Shown in pieces: positions 16,622 through 24,265 of a stretch of DNA of 64,000 nucleotides. The stretch is taken from NCBI RefSeq assembly GCF_000264455.2, contig NC_017957.2, positions 434,001-498,000 on the forward strand. The letters are read 5' to 3'. The position numbers and the translations under genes are program-made. The notes under the pieces are model-generated. The model searched no databases. It saw nothing but the letters and a program-made list of their open reading frames with translations, and was not told the origin of the DNA. This DNA comes from Tistrella mobilis KA081020-065 (GTDB taxonomy: Bacteria > Pseudomonadota > Alphaproteobacteria > Tistrellales > Tistrellaceae). Position 1 is the first letter of the stretch, and each line of letters starts with the position of its first letter.

Positions 16622-18040
16622 ATGGCCATCGTCACCCCCGGTGTCGTGCCGGCCTCGGTTCTGCTGGCAGAGCCGCGTCCGGCCTGGCTGAAGCGCTTCG
16701 CCGAGGCGGCAACCACCATCCGCTTCGGCGATTTCGACGCCGATTTGTCCGCTCAGGCGCGGCTGGTGGTGCTGGACTGCCTGGGCGCCATCGCCGCCGG
16801 CATGCAGGAACCCGAGATGCGGGCGCTGACCGCGCGCCTCGCCCGCCGCGGCGGGCGGGTCACGGCCCCCGCCGTGGGCGCCGGGCTCGCCCTCCGCGCC
16901 GATGATGCGGCGCTGGCCAACGGCATCGCCGGCACCATGCTGGAACTGGACGAGGGCAATTCCTTCGCCCGCGGCCATCCCGGCATCCACGTGCTGCCGG
17001 CCCTGCTGGCGGTGCGGCCCCTGGCGGAGGTGTCCGGCCCGGACTTCCTGCACGCCTTCGTCTTCGGCTACGAGGCCGGTGCCCGGATCGGCGCCGCATC
17101 CCGGCTGCGCAATGCGCTGCACCCCCATGGCACCTGGGGCACCGTGGGGGCGGCCGTGGGCGCCGCCCTGCTGGACGGCGCCGGGGCGGAAGAGGTGATC
17201 GGCGCGATCAACCTCTCGTCCAGCCTGTCGGTCGGCTCCAGCCTCAGGACCATGCTGGAGGGGGCGACGGTGCGCAATGCCTATGCCGGCATGTCGGCAC
17301 GCAACGGGCTGACCGCCTGGGATCTGGTGACGGCAGGCTTCACCGGCGAGACCGACGGGGTGCGCAGCGTGTATGGCGGCGTGCTGGCCGAAGGCTTCCG
17401 CCCCGAGGAGATGGTGGCGGAACTGGGCACGCGCTGGGAGATCCGGCGCAACTACTTCAAGCGCCATGCCGCCTGCCGCTTCACCCATGCCGCCCTCGAC
17501 GTGGTGGCGGGGCTGATCGCCGGGCACGGCCCGATCGCGCCCGAAGCGGTGGCCGGCATCGAGGTGGTGACCTATGTCTGGGCGGCGCAGCTGGACGGGG
17601 CCCGGCCCGACAACATGCTGGCGGCCAAGTTCTCGGTGCCGTTCGCGGTCGCCACCATGCTGGCCCATGGGGCTGCGAGCGTGCCGGCCTTCCGGGCACC
17701 GGCGCTGACCGATGCGCGGATTCTGGATCTGGCCGGGCGGGTGACGGTCGACGAGGACCCGGCGATGAGCGCCATGCTGCCCGACCGGCGGCCGGCACGG
17801 GTCACCATCCGCCTGACCGACGGCCGGGTGCTGACGGCCGAAACCTTCACCAATCGCGGCGATGCCGTCGACCCCTACGGGCCCGACGAGGTGGTCGCGA
17901 AATTCATGGAACTGGCCACGCCCGTCTGGGGCGCGGCCCATGCCACCCGCATCAGGGAGGCGGTCGACGGCCTGGACCGGGCCGCCGATCTTGCGGATCT
18001 GGATGCGCTGCTCAAAGAGCCGGCGCGCGAGGAACATTGA
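16622..18040 (+). CDS. MmgE/PrpD family protein
   Basis: A 472-residue member of the MmgE/PrpD fold, which includes 2-methylcitrate dehydratase and cis-aconitate decarboxylase. Family features: an N-terminal helical domain (DCLGAIAAGMQEP, GTMLELDEGNSFARGHPGIHVLPALLAV), SSLSVGSSLRTMLEGATVRNAYAGMSARNGL, KRHAACRFTHAALDV and a C-terminal lid domain. It probably dehydrates, hydrates or isomerises a polycarboxylic acid imported by the preceding transporter. It shares the operon with a second, divergent MmgE/PrpD (22300-23646). Exact reaction unknown. Confidence 0.88.
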   Translation: MAIVTPGVVPASVLLAEPRPAWLKRFAEAATTIRFGDFDADLSAQARLVVLDCLGAIAAGMQEPEMRALTARLARRGGRVTAPAVGAGLALRADDAALANGIAGTMLELDEGNSFARGHPGIHVLPALLAVRPLAEVSGPDFLHAFVFGYEAGARIGAASRLRNALHPHGTWGTVGAAVGAALLDGAGAEEVIGAINLSSSLSVGSSLRTMLEGATVRNAYAGMSARNGLTAWDLVTAGFTGETDGVRSVYGGVLAEGFRPEEMVAELGTRWEIRRNYFKRHAACRFTHAALDVVAGLIAGHGPIAPEAVAGIEVVTYVWAAQLDGARPDNMLAAKFSVPFAVATMLAHGAASVPAFRAPALTDARILDLAGRVTVDEDPAMSAMLPDRRPARVTIRLTDGRVLTAETFTNRGDAVDPYGPDEVVAKFMELATPVWGAAHATRIREAVDGLDRAADLADLDALLKEPAREEH

Positions 18041-18041
18041 G

Positions 18042-18920
18042 ATGAGCCTGAAGCAGAGACTGACGACCGCCGCCCCCGTGGTCGCCCCCGGCGTCTATGA
18101 CGCCCTGACCGCATCGATCGCCACCGCTGCCGGGTTCGAGGCGCTGTACCTGTCGGGTGCCGCCATCGCCTATACCCGCCTCGGCCGCCCCGATATCGGG
18201 CTGGTATCGATGAGCGAGGTGGCCGAGGTCGTCACCCTGGTGCGCGACCGCGTGCCGACGCCGCTGATCGTGGATGCCGATAACGGCTATGGCAACGCGC
18301 TGAACGTGCAGCGCACCGTGCGCCTGTTCGAACGCGCGGGCGCGACCGCCATCCAGCTGGAAGACCAGACCCTGCCCAAGCGCTGCGGCCATCTTCAGGA
18401 CAAGAGCCTGATCACGGCCGCCGAGATGGCCGGCAAGGTGAAGGCCGCGGTCGATGCGCGGCAGAGCGACGAGACCCTGATCGTGGCCCGCACCGATGCG
18501 GTGGCGGTGGAAGGCTTCGACCGTGCCATCGACCGCGCCCATCTTTACGCCGAGGCCGGCGCCGACGTGCTGTTCGTCGAAGCGCCCCGATCGCGCGAAC
18601 AGCTGGTGGCGGTGACCCGCTCGCTGGGCGGTATCCGGCCTTTGCTGGTCAACATGGTCGAAGGCGGCGACACGCCGCTTGCCAGCGCCGAGGATCTGGG
18701 CGGGCTGGGGTTCAGGATCGTGATCTTCCCCGGCGGCATCGTCCGCGCGCTGGCCCATACTGCCCAGGCCTATTACCGCTCGCTGAAGGCCAACGGCACC
18801 AACCAGCCGTTCAAGGACCGGATGTTCGACTTCAACGCCTTGAACGCGCTGATCGGCACGCCCGAGATGCTGGCGCTGGGGCGGAGCTATGAAGAGCCGG
18901 AAGAGGGGGCGGTGGCGTAA
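18042..18920 (+). CDS. Isocitrate lyase/PEP mutase family protein
   Basis: A 292-residue TIM-barrel protein of the isocitrate lyase/PEP mutase superfamily. It has the metal-binding stretch PLIVDADNGYGNALNVQRTV, the active-site loop QLEDQTLPKRCGHL (the Cys-containing KRCGH typical of methylisocitrate and 2,3-dimethylmalate lyases) and IVARTDA. This suggests a C-C lyase acting on a branched malate or isocitrate-like acid. It starts two bases after the upstream stop codon. Together with MmgE/PrpD proteins it makes a hydratase-lyase pair plausible, which is inference. Confidence 0.87.
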   Translation: MSLKQRLTTAAPVVAPGVYDALTASIATAAGFEALYLSGAAIAYTRLGRPDIGLVSMSEVAEVVTLVRDRVPTPLIVDADNGYGNALNVQRTVRLFERAGATAIQLEDQTLPKRCGHLQDKSLITAAEMAGKVKAAVDARQSDETLIVARTDAVAVEGFDRAIDRAHLYAEAGADVLFVEAPRSREQLVAVTRSLGGIRPLLVNMVEGGDTPLASAEDLGGLGFRIVIFPGGIVRALAHTAQAYYRSLKANGTNQPFKDRMFDFNALNALIGTPEMLALGRSYEEPEEGAVA

Positions 18921-18965
18921 CCGCGCCCCGGACACCGCCCGAGAGAAAACCAGGGAGGCAGATCC

Positions 18966-19457
18966 ATGCCGGTCGTCGAGACCACCGTCATCGAAGGCTA
19001 TGACGCCGCCACCAAGGCCCGGCTGCTGAAGGGCATGACCCGTGTGGTGCGGTCGGTGATGGCCGCGCCGCCGGACGGGGTGGTGACCATCCTGCGCGAG
19101 GTGGCCGCCAGTTCCTATGCCCGCGGCGGCGTGTCGCGCGTGCCCGGCCCGCCGCTGCCGCCGGCAACGGATCTCGCCGGGGCGCTGGCGGCGGCGCTGG
19201 GGCGCGGCGATGTGGCGGCGGCGGCGCCGCTGGTCGCCGGGGACTTCGTGGCGGTGACGGCAGAGGGCGCGCGGCTGGATCTGGCGGCGGCTGCTGCTGC
19301 GGATGCCGAAGCCGGTCGGCGCTATGACGGCTTCGTCGAGGCGCTGACCGATGATGGCAGCCTGGTTTTCGGCCATGGGCGTCTTGCCGACGGCCGGCGC
19401 TTCATCGACCGCTTCCGCCTGGCCGGGCCGGTGATCGCCGACCGCGAGAGCTGGTGA
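18966..19457 (+). CDS. Tautomerase-like domain fused to an NTF2/SnoaL-like C-terminal domain
   Basis: A 163-residue protein. Residues 1-60 look like a 4-OT tautomerase unit: Pro2 after the initiator Met, EGYDAATKARLLKGMTRVVRSV, and VVTILREV. After a Pro-rich linker (GPPLPPATDL) the C-terminal 95 residues have the cone-like NTF2/SnoaL pattern (LGRGDVAAAAPLVAGDFVAV and a final strand pair FGHGRLADGRRFIDRF). The C-terminal assignment is weaker. AGGGAGG-like SD precedes the ATG. Its stop overlaps the next gene by four bases. It may isomerise an enol/keto acid in the same pathway. Confidence 0.65.
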   Translation: MPVVETTVIEGYDAATKARLLKGMTRVVRSVMAAPPDGVVTILREVAASSYARGGVSRVPGPPLPPATDLAGALAAALGRGDVAAAAPLVAGDFVAVTAEGARLDLAAAAAADAEAGRRYDGFVEALTDDGSLVFGHGRLADGRRFIDRFRLAGPVIADRESW

Positions 19458-20821
19458 GCGGGGTGGAGGCCGGGACCCTTCCGGTCGTCGTCGTCGGGGC
19501 CGGTGCCGCCGGCCTGACCGCGGCGCTGGCCGTCCGCGATGCCGGGGCACCGGTGGTGGTGCTGGAGCGCGATGCGGTGCCCGCCGGCAACACCGCGCTG
19601 ACCCTCGGCATGCTGCCGGGGGCCGGCACCCGCTTTCAGCGCGCGGCCGGCATCGAAGACGATGCGGCGCTGTTTCTGGCCGATATCCTGGCCAAGGCCA
19701 AGGGCCGGACCGATCACGATCTTGCCCGGGCGATCACCGCGGCCTCGGGGCCGGCGGTGGAATGGCTGGCGGATCGCCACGGCGTCGCCTTCGAGCTGCT
19801 GGACGACATTCTCTACCCCGGCCATTCGCGCCATCGCTATCACGTGCCGCCCGACCGCACCGGCACCGCCTTCATGGCCGATCTGCTGGCGGCGGCGAGC
19901 CGGGCGGGGGTGCAGCTGGTGACGGAGGCCATCGTCGAGGCGCCCGAGACGGATGCGGACGGCCGGGTCACCGGGGTGGTCTGGCGCGACGATGCCGGAC
20001 GGCGGCATCACACGGCCTGCCGGGCGCTGGTGCTGGCGAGCGGCGGCTATGGTGCCGACCCGGAGGCCGTTGCCCGATACATCCCCGAGATGGCCGGCGC
20101 GGTCCATGGCGGCCATCACGGCAGCCGCGGCGATGCCCTCGTCTGGGGCGAGAGGCTGGGCGCTGCCCTGGTCGATCCGGGCAGCTATCAGGGCCATTGC
20201 GTCGCCGACGGGCCGAACCTGCCGGTGACCTGGGCGCTGATCATCCGCGGCGGGTTTCAGGTCGGGTCCGACGGCCGGCGGTTTTCCAACGAGATGAGCG
20301 GCTATTCCGAACAGGCCCATGCGGTGGCGGCGCAGCCGGGCGGGGTGGCCTGGACGATCTATGACCGGCGCTGCGAGGAACCGGCGCTGACCTTCCGCGA
20401 CTATCACCGCGTGCTGGAGAGCGGTGTGGTGACGACGGGTGAGACGGTGGACGACCTCGCCCGGGCCTGCGGCCTGCCGGTGGGCGCGCTGGCCGAAACG
20501 CTGGCCGAGGTCGAGGCAGTGACCAGGGGCCATGCCCCCGACCGCTTTGGCCGGGTTTTCGACGGCACACCGCCCTTGCAGCCGCCCTTCCGGGCGGTGC
20601 GGGTCAGGGCGGCGCTGTTCCACACCCAGGGCGGGCTTGCCATCGATACCCGGGCGCGGGTGCTGGACCGGGCGGGCCGGCCGCTGCCCGGACTGTTCGC
20701 CGCGGGCGGTGCGGCGCGGGGCCTCTCGGGTCCTGCAGCCTGGGGTTATCTGGGTGGCAATGGTTTGTTGACTGCGGTTGTGCCGGGCCGTTTCGCCGGC
20801 ACCGCGGCCGCCGCGTGTTGA
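19454..20821 (+). CDS. FAD-dependent oxidoreductase (fumarate reductase/tricarballylate-dehydrogenase type)
   Basis: A 455-residue flavoprotein with N-terminal VVVVGAGAAGLTAALAVRDAG, the FAD-contact LERDAVPAGNTALTLG, the substrate-domain motif LFHTQGGLAIDTRARVLDR, and the C-terminal FAAGGAARGLSG with GYLGGNGLLTAVVPGR. A paralogue of the protein at 8378-9799. It starts with GTG in a GTGA overlap with the upstream tautomerase fusion. Likely introduces or removes a double bond in a carboxylic acid; tricarballylate dehydrogenase (TcuA) is one comparable known reaction, but this is not established. Confidence 0.87.
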   Translation: MSGVEAGTLPVVVVGAGAAGLTAALAVRDAGAPVVVLERDAVPAGNTALTLGMLPGAGTRFQRAAGIEDDAALFLADILAKAKGRTDHDLARAITAASGPAVEWLADRHGVAFELLDDILYPGHSRHRYHVPPDRTGTAFMADLLAAASRAGVQLVTEAIVEAPETDADGRVTGVVWRDDAGRRHHTACRALVLASGGYGADPEAVARYIPEMAGAVHGGHHGSRGDALVWGERLGAALVDPGSYQGHCVADGPNLPVTWALIIRGGFQVGSDGRRFSNEMSGYSEQAHAVAAQPGGVAWTIYDRRCEEPALTFRDYHRVLESGVVTTGETVDDLARACGLPVGALAETLAEVEAVTRGHAPDRFGRVFDGTPPLQPPFRAVRVRAALFHTQGGLAIDTRARVLDRAGRPLPGLFAAGGAARGLSGPAAWGYLGGNGLLTAVVPGRFAGTAAAAC

Positions 20822-20840
20822 GATGCAGGGAGCCGAAATC

Positions 20841-21599
20841 ATGGCCAGGGTTCTGGTGATCGTGCCGTTTCCGATGGATGCGGACAATCTGGAGATGCGC
20901 CGCGCGCAGCTGCGGTCGGTGCGGCTGGGACCGGGGATGGATTTCGACTTCCGCCCGGTCCGGATCGCGCCGGTCAATTATGTCAGCCAGCAGGACAGCG
21001 TGCTCTCGGATGTGGGCATTCTGGAGGCCGGCATCCGCGCCCAAGCCGAGGGCTATGATGCCGTCTGCATCGACACGGTCAGCGATGGCGGCATGGCGCC
21101 GCTGCGCTCGGTGCTCGACATCCCGGTGATCGGGGCCGGGCGTCATGCCATGCTGACCGCGCTGATGCTGGGCGACCGCTTCTCCATCCTCGCCATGTGG
21201 GACCGCTGGCGGCATCTCTATACCAAGACGCTGGCCGAACTGGGGCTGGGGGCGAAATGCGCCTCGCTGCGCTCGGCCGATCTTCAGCCCGACAATCAGA
21301 GCCTGATGGCGGGCAAGGAAGAGGCGTTCTTTCCGGCGCTTCATGCCGCGGCGCTGCGCTGCGTGGAAGAGGATGGCGCCGATGTCATCGTGCTCGGCTC
21401 CACCACCATGCATCAGGCCCATGCCTATCTGGCCGAACGCCTGCCGGTGCCGGTGATCAACCCCGGCCCGCTGACCTACCGCCTGGCCGAAATCGCCATC
21501 CGCCAGAAGCTTACCCACAGCCGGGCGAGCTTTCCCCGCCCCGCCGCCCCGGCCGACGCGGCGCTGGCCGCCATGGGTGTGGCGGCGACGCGGCTTTGA
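20841..21599 (+). CDS. Asp/Glu/hydantoin racemase family protein, catalytic Cys residues replaced
   Basis: A 252-residue protein with the duplicated Rossmann-like fold of the Asp/Glu racemase superfamily: YDAVCIDTVSDGGMAPLRSVLDIPVIGAGRHA in the first half and DVIVLGSTTMHQ, then LPVPVINPGPLTYRLAE in the second. Hydantoin racemases carry one Cys in the first motif (AC-x-D-D-P-G) and one in GCAGM. Here those positions are Thr/Ser (DTVSDGG and GSTTM), so classical two-base racemisation is unlikely. It may act as a different isomerase, decarboxylase or a regulator. The SD AGGGA supports the ATG at 20841. Confidence 0.75.
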   Translation: MARVLVIVPFPMDADNLEMRRAQLRSVRLGPGMDFDFRPVRIAPVNYVSQQDSVLSDVGILEAGIRAQAEGYDAVCIDTVSDGGMAPLRSVLDIPVIGAGRHAMLTALMLGDRFSILAMWDRWRHLYTKTLAELGLGAKCASLRSADLQPDNQSLMAGKEEAFFPALHAAALRCVEEDGADVIVLGSTTMHQAHAYLAERLPVPVINPGPLTYRLAEIAIRQKLTHSRASFPRPAAPADAALAAMGVAATRL

Positions 21600-21613
21600 C
21601 AGGGAGAGACCGG

Positions 21614-22303
21614 ATGTCCCGGATTCTGATGATCTTCACCGCCGACCACCCGGCGCCCGAAAGTGCCGAGGCGGAGGTGGTGACGCTGACGGCACCCGGT
21701 CTGCCGGCCGGGCTGATCAGCGCCCATGACTGGACGCTGGCCGATCTGGCGGTGCTGGCGGCGGGCCAGGATGCTGCGAACCAGGGGGCGGCGGCAGAGG
21801 GCTATGCCGCGGTCTGTGTCGCCGACCCCGGCGATTACGGGGCGAATGCGCTCCGCTCGGTGCTGGATGTGCCGGTGGTGGGGGCCGGGCGGAGCGCACT
21901 GTTCTATGCCCTGACGCTGGGCGCCTGTTTCGGCGTGCTGGCACCGGCGGGCGGTTACACGCGGGCGAAGAAGCTGGTGCAGGAATACGGGCTGGCGACG
22001 CAGTGCACGGGGGTACGCCGGATCGGCGCGGGCGACGACGCCATCCTGACCGCGGCGCGCGCTGCGATCACGGAAGACGGCGCCGAGGTGCTGGTGCTGT
22101 GGCAGCCGCTTACGGCAGCCGCGACCGCCCGGCTGGCCGCGGACCTGCCGGTGCCGCTGATCGAGCCCGCCAGCCTGTCGCTGCGGCTGGCCGAGGCCTT
22201 TCTGGGGCTGGGCTTGGCCCAGAGCCGGCGGACCTGGCCGATGCCGCAGGTCGCGAAGCCTGATCTGATCGCGGCCCTGGTGGCCGCAGGGGCGGAGGCA
22301 TGA
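21614..22303 (+). CDS. Asp/Glu racemase-like protein, diverged paralogue of the upstream gene
   Basis: A 229-residue relative of the preceding gene product. Shared motifs: GYAAVCVADPGDYGANALRSVLDVPVVGAGRSALFYALTLG, a mid-domain VLVLW segment, and DLPVPLIEPASLSLRLAEAFLGLGLAQSR matching the upstream PVINPGPLTYRLAE stretch. The catalytic Cys positions are again absent. Adjacent, related and both Cys-less suggests a heteromeric enzyme or two steps on related compounds. Its last codons overlap the next gene by four bases. Confidence 0.68.
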   Translation: MSRILMIFTADHPAPESAEAEVVTLTAPGLPAGLISAHDWTLADLAVLAAGQDAANQGAAAEGYAAVCVADPGDYGANALRSVLDVPVVGAGRSALFYALTLGACFGVLAPAGGYTRAKKLVQEYGLATQCTGVRRIGAGDDAILTAARAAITEDGAEVLVLWQPLTAAATARLAADLPVPLIEPASLSLRLAEAFLGLGLAQSRRTWPMPQVAKPDLIAALVAAGAEA

Positions 22304-23646
22304 TCCCGGCGGCACCGGTTCTGACCGAACCTTCCGAAACCGCCCATGCGCTGGCCCGGCTGGCGCTGACGGTGCGGCTGGACGATCTGCCCGCCGCGGT
22401 GGTGGCCCAGGCGAAGCGGATCCTGCGCGACACCGTGGGGGTGATGCTGGGCGGAGCGGCCCTGCCCGAGATCCGCAATCTGGCCGCCATCGCCCCCGGC
22501 CTGGCGGTGGGCGGCGCCTCGCTGTTCGGGACCGGCACCCGGGCGGCGGCCCATATGGCGGCGCTGGTCAACGGCACCGGCGGGGTGTCGCTGGAACTGG
22601 ACGAGGGCAACCAGTTCGCGGTCAACCATCCGGGCGTGCACATCATCCCGGCGCTCTGGGCGCTGGCAGAGGAAGAGGGCGCATCGGGCGCCGCCCTGCT
22701 GGAAGCCCTGGTTGCGGGCTACGAGATCGCCGTCCGGGTGGGGGCGGCCACAAAGCTGCGCGGGCCGGTGCATCCCTTCGGGACCCATACCATCATCGGC
22801 ACCGCGGTGGGGGCGGCGCGGCTGCTGGGCCATGATGCGGCACTGACGGCGCGCGCGATCGAACTGGCGGCCGGGCTGCCGATCGCGTCCTCGCAGATGG
22901 CGGCCAATTCCGGCGCCTCGGTGCGCAACCTCTTCACCGGTTTCACCAATCATAACGGGCTGCTGGTGGCGAAGCTTGCCCGCGCCGGCTTCTGCGGCGA
23001 GCCGGGGGCGCTGGAAACGGTCTTCGGGCAGATCCTGGGCGAGCGGTTCGGGATCGCCGTCGAGGCACGGATCGACCATTTCTACCTCACCCGCAACTAC
23101 TTCAAGATCTATGCCTGCAGCCGCTGGAACCATGCCCCGATCGAGGCGGCGCGCGATCTGCGCGCGGCCCACGGGCTGACGCCGGCGATGATCGATCGGG
23201 TGGTCGTCCACACCTACGATCCGGCGACCCGGCTGGGCGGCGGCCGGGTGGCCAATGCCTATGCGGCGAAGCACTCGATCCCGTTCAACGTCGCGGCACG
23301 GCTGATGCATGGCAGCAATGATGTCGGGGTCTACAGCGATGCCGTGGTCCGCGACCCGGCGATGGTCGATCTGATCGCCCGGGTGACGGTGCGCGAGGAT
23401 CCGGCGCTGACCGCGCTGCTGCCGGGGGTGCGGGCGGCCAGGGTGGAGATCCGTCTGCGCGACGGCCGGGTGGTCTCGGCACAATCCGACACCCCGATCG
23501 GCGGCTTCGACAACCCGCTGCCCGAGGCCGATCTGCGGGCCAAGTTCCGCCGGCTGGCGGGGTTCACGCTCGACGAGGCTGCGATCGACGCCCTGGAAGC
23601 CGATCTGGACCGGCTCGAAAGCCTGGCGCGGATCAGCCCGGTCTGA
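22300..23646 (+). CDS. MmgE/PrpD family protein
   Basis: A 448-residue MmgE/PrpD protein, clearly homologous to 16622-18040 (ELDEGNQFAVNHPGVHIIPALWAL, ASVRNLFTGFTNHNGLLVAKLA, RNYFKIYACSRWNHAPIEA) but diverged. Starts in an ATGA overlap with the racemase-like gene and ends the operon that began at 12000. Having two members in one operon suggests a dehydration/hydration pair or a heteromer acting on successive acids. Exact substrate unknown. Confidence 0.87.
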   Translation: MIPAAPVLTEPSETAHALARLALTVRLDDLPAAVVAQAKRILRDTVGVMLGGAALPEIRNLAAIAPGLAVGGASLFGTGTRAAAHMAALVNGTGGVSLELDEGNQFAVNHPGVHIIPALWALAEEEGASGAALLEALVAGYEIAVRVGAATKLRGPVHPFGTHTIIGTAVGAARLLGHDAALTARAIELAAGLPIASSQMAANSGASVRNLFTGFTNHNGLLVAKLARAGFCGEPGALETVFGQILGERFGIAVEARIDHFYLTRNYFKIYACSRWNHAPIEAARDLRAAHGLTPAMIDRVVVHTYDPATRLGGGRVANAYAAKHSIPFNVAARLMHGSNDVGVYSDAVVRDPAMVDLIARVTVREDPALTALLPGVRAARVEIRLRDGRVVSAQSDTPIGGFDNPLPEADLRAKFRRLAGFTLDEAAIDALEADLDRLESLARISPV

Positions 23647-23717
23647 ACACTGGCGTCGGAACCATGTCCGGCCATGGCGGTTTCTCCCCGATGATCCGCA
23701 ACGAGGAGAGATCCTGT

Positions 23718-23864
23718 ATGGCGACCGATCCCCGCACCGACACCGCCCGCCCCGACTCTGCCCGCATGACCCCGCCCGCCTCGCCCCGCCGCAGGCGCGG
23801 GCTGATCTGGATCGGGCTGCTGGTGGTGGCGGTCGCGGTGGTGCTGGCCCTTGCGGTCTACTGA
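23718..23864 (+). CDS. Small single-span membrane protein
   Basis: A 48-residue peptide with a Pro/Ser/Thr-rich, Arg-containing N-terminal half (RRRRGLIWIG marks the cytoplasmic side) and one hydrophobic helix ending at the C-terminus (LLVVAVAVVLALAVY). GAGGAGAG lies just upstream of the ATG. No family recognised. The next gene encodes a similar-sized protein of the same topology, so they may act together. Confidence 0.55.
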   Translation: MATDPRTDTARPDSARMTPPASPRRRRGLIWIGLLVVAVAVVLALAVY

Positions 23865-23894
23865 CCGGCCGCCATCCGGGTGAGGAGAGCTGTC

Positions 23895-24059
23895 ATGACC
23901 GGCAACGGACCGGGCGGCCCGGATAAGACGGGCCCCAGCTATACCGGCGATGAGACCAGCCAGGGAGAGATCATCCTGCGGACGAAGCGCCGCCGGCAGA
24001 TCTTCATCGGCGGGCTGATCCTGATGGGGGTGCTGGCGGTGGTGTTCAGCCTGATCTGA
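23895..24059 (+). CDS. Small single-span membrane protein with QGEIILRT motif
   Basis: A 54-residue protein: Gly/Thr-rich cytoplasmic N-terminus (SYTGDETSQGEIILRTKRRRQIFIGG) followed by one transmembrane helix (LILMGVLAVVFSLI) that reaches the C-terminus. GAGGAGAG precedes the ATG at 23895. I believe short proteins with a QGEIILRT-Arg-TM layout are conserved in alphaproteobacteria but cannot name a family. Follows the preceding tiny membrane gene by 30 bases. Confidence 0.55.
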   Translation: MTGNGPGGPDKTGPSYTGDETSQGEIILRTKRRRQIFIGGLILMGVLAVVFSLI

Positions 24060-24077
24060 CCCGCTTAAGCCCTTGAA

Positions 24078-24130
24078 CCACCGCTTCCCGCGGTGGGTGG
24101 CTTGACATTCTCTCCGCCGGGCTGAATGTT
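24078..24130 (+). promoter_or_regulatory. Hairpin and likely promoter upstream of the FabMG-like gene
   Basis: A seven-base inverted repeat CCACCGC-TTCCC-GCGGTGG at 24078-24096 lacks a T tract and may weakly terminate the small membrane genes. It is followed by TTGACA (24102-24107) and, 17 bases later, AATGTT (24125-24130), a plausible sigma-70-type promoter for the gene starting at 24266. This leaves a leader of about 130 bases with no further clear feature. Confidence 0.4.
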
Positions 24131-24265
24131 GGCCCTGCCTGCGCGTTCATACGGGCAGGCAGCGTGAATGTGAGCCCGGATCAATTCGACGTCGTCCTGT
24201 CATCCCAGGCGCCTGCGTCCGGGGCAGCAAGCTTTCGGCGTTCAGACGCCGGCAGACAGGATAAG

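Noticed and set aside
24078-24096. Rho-independent terminator after the small membrane genes
   Set aside because: The seven-base stem is not followed by a T tract; listed as part of a hairpin/promoter region instead.
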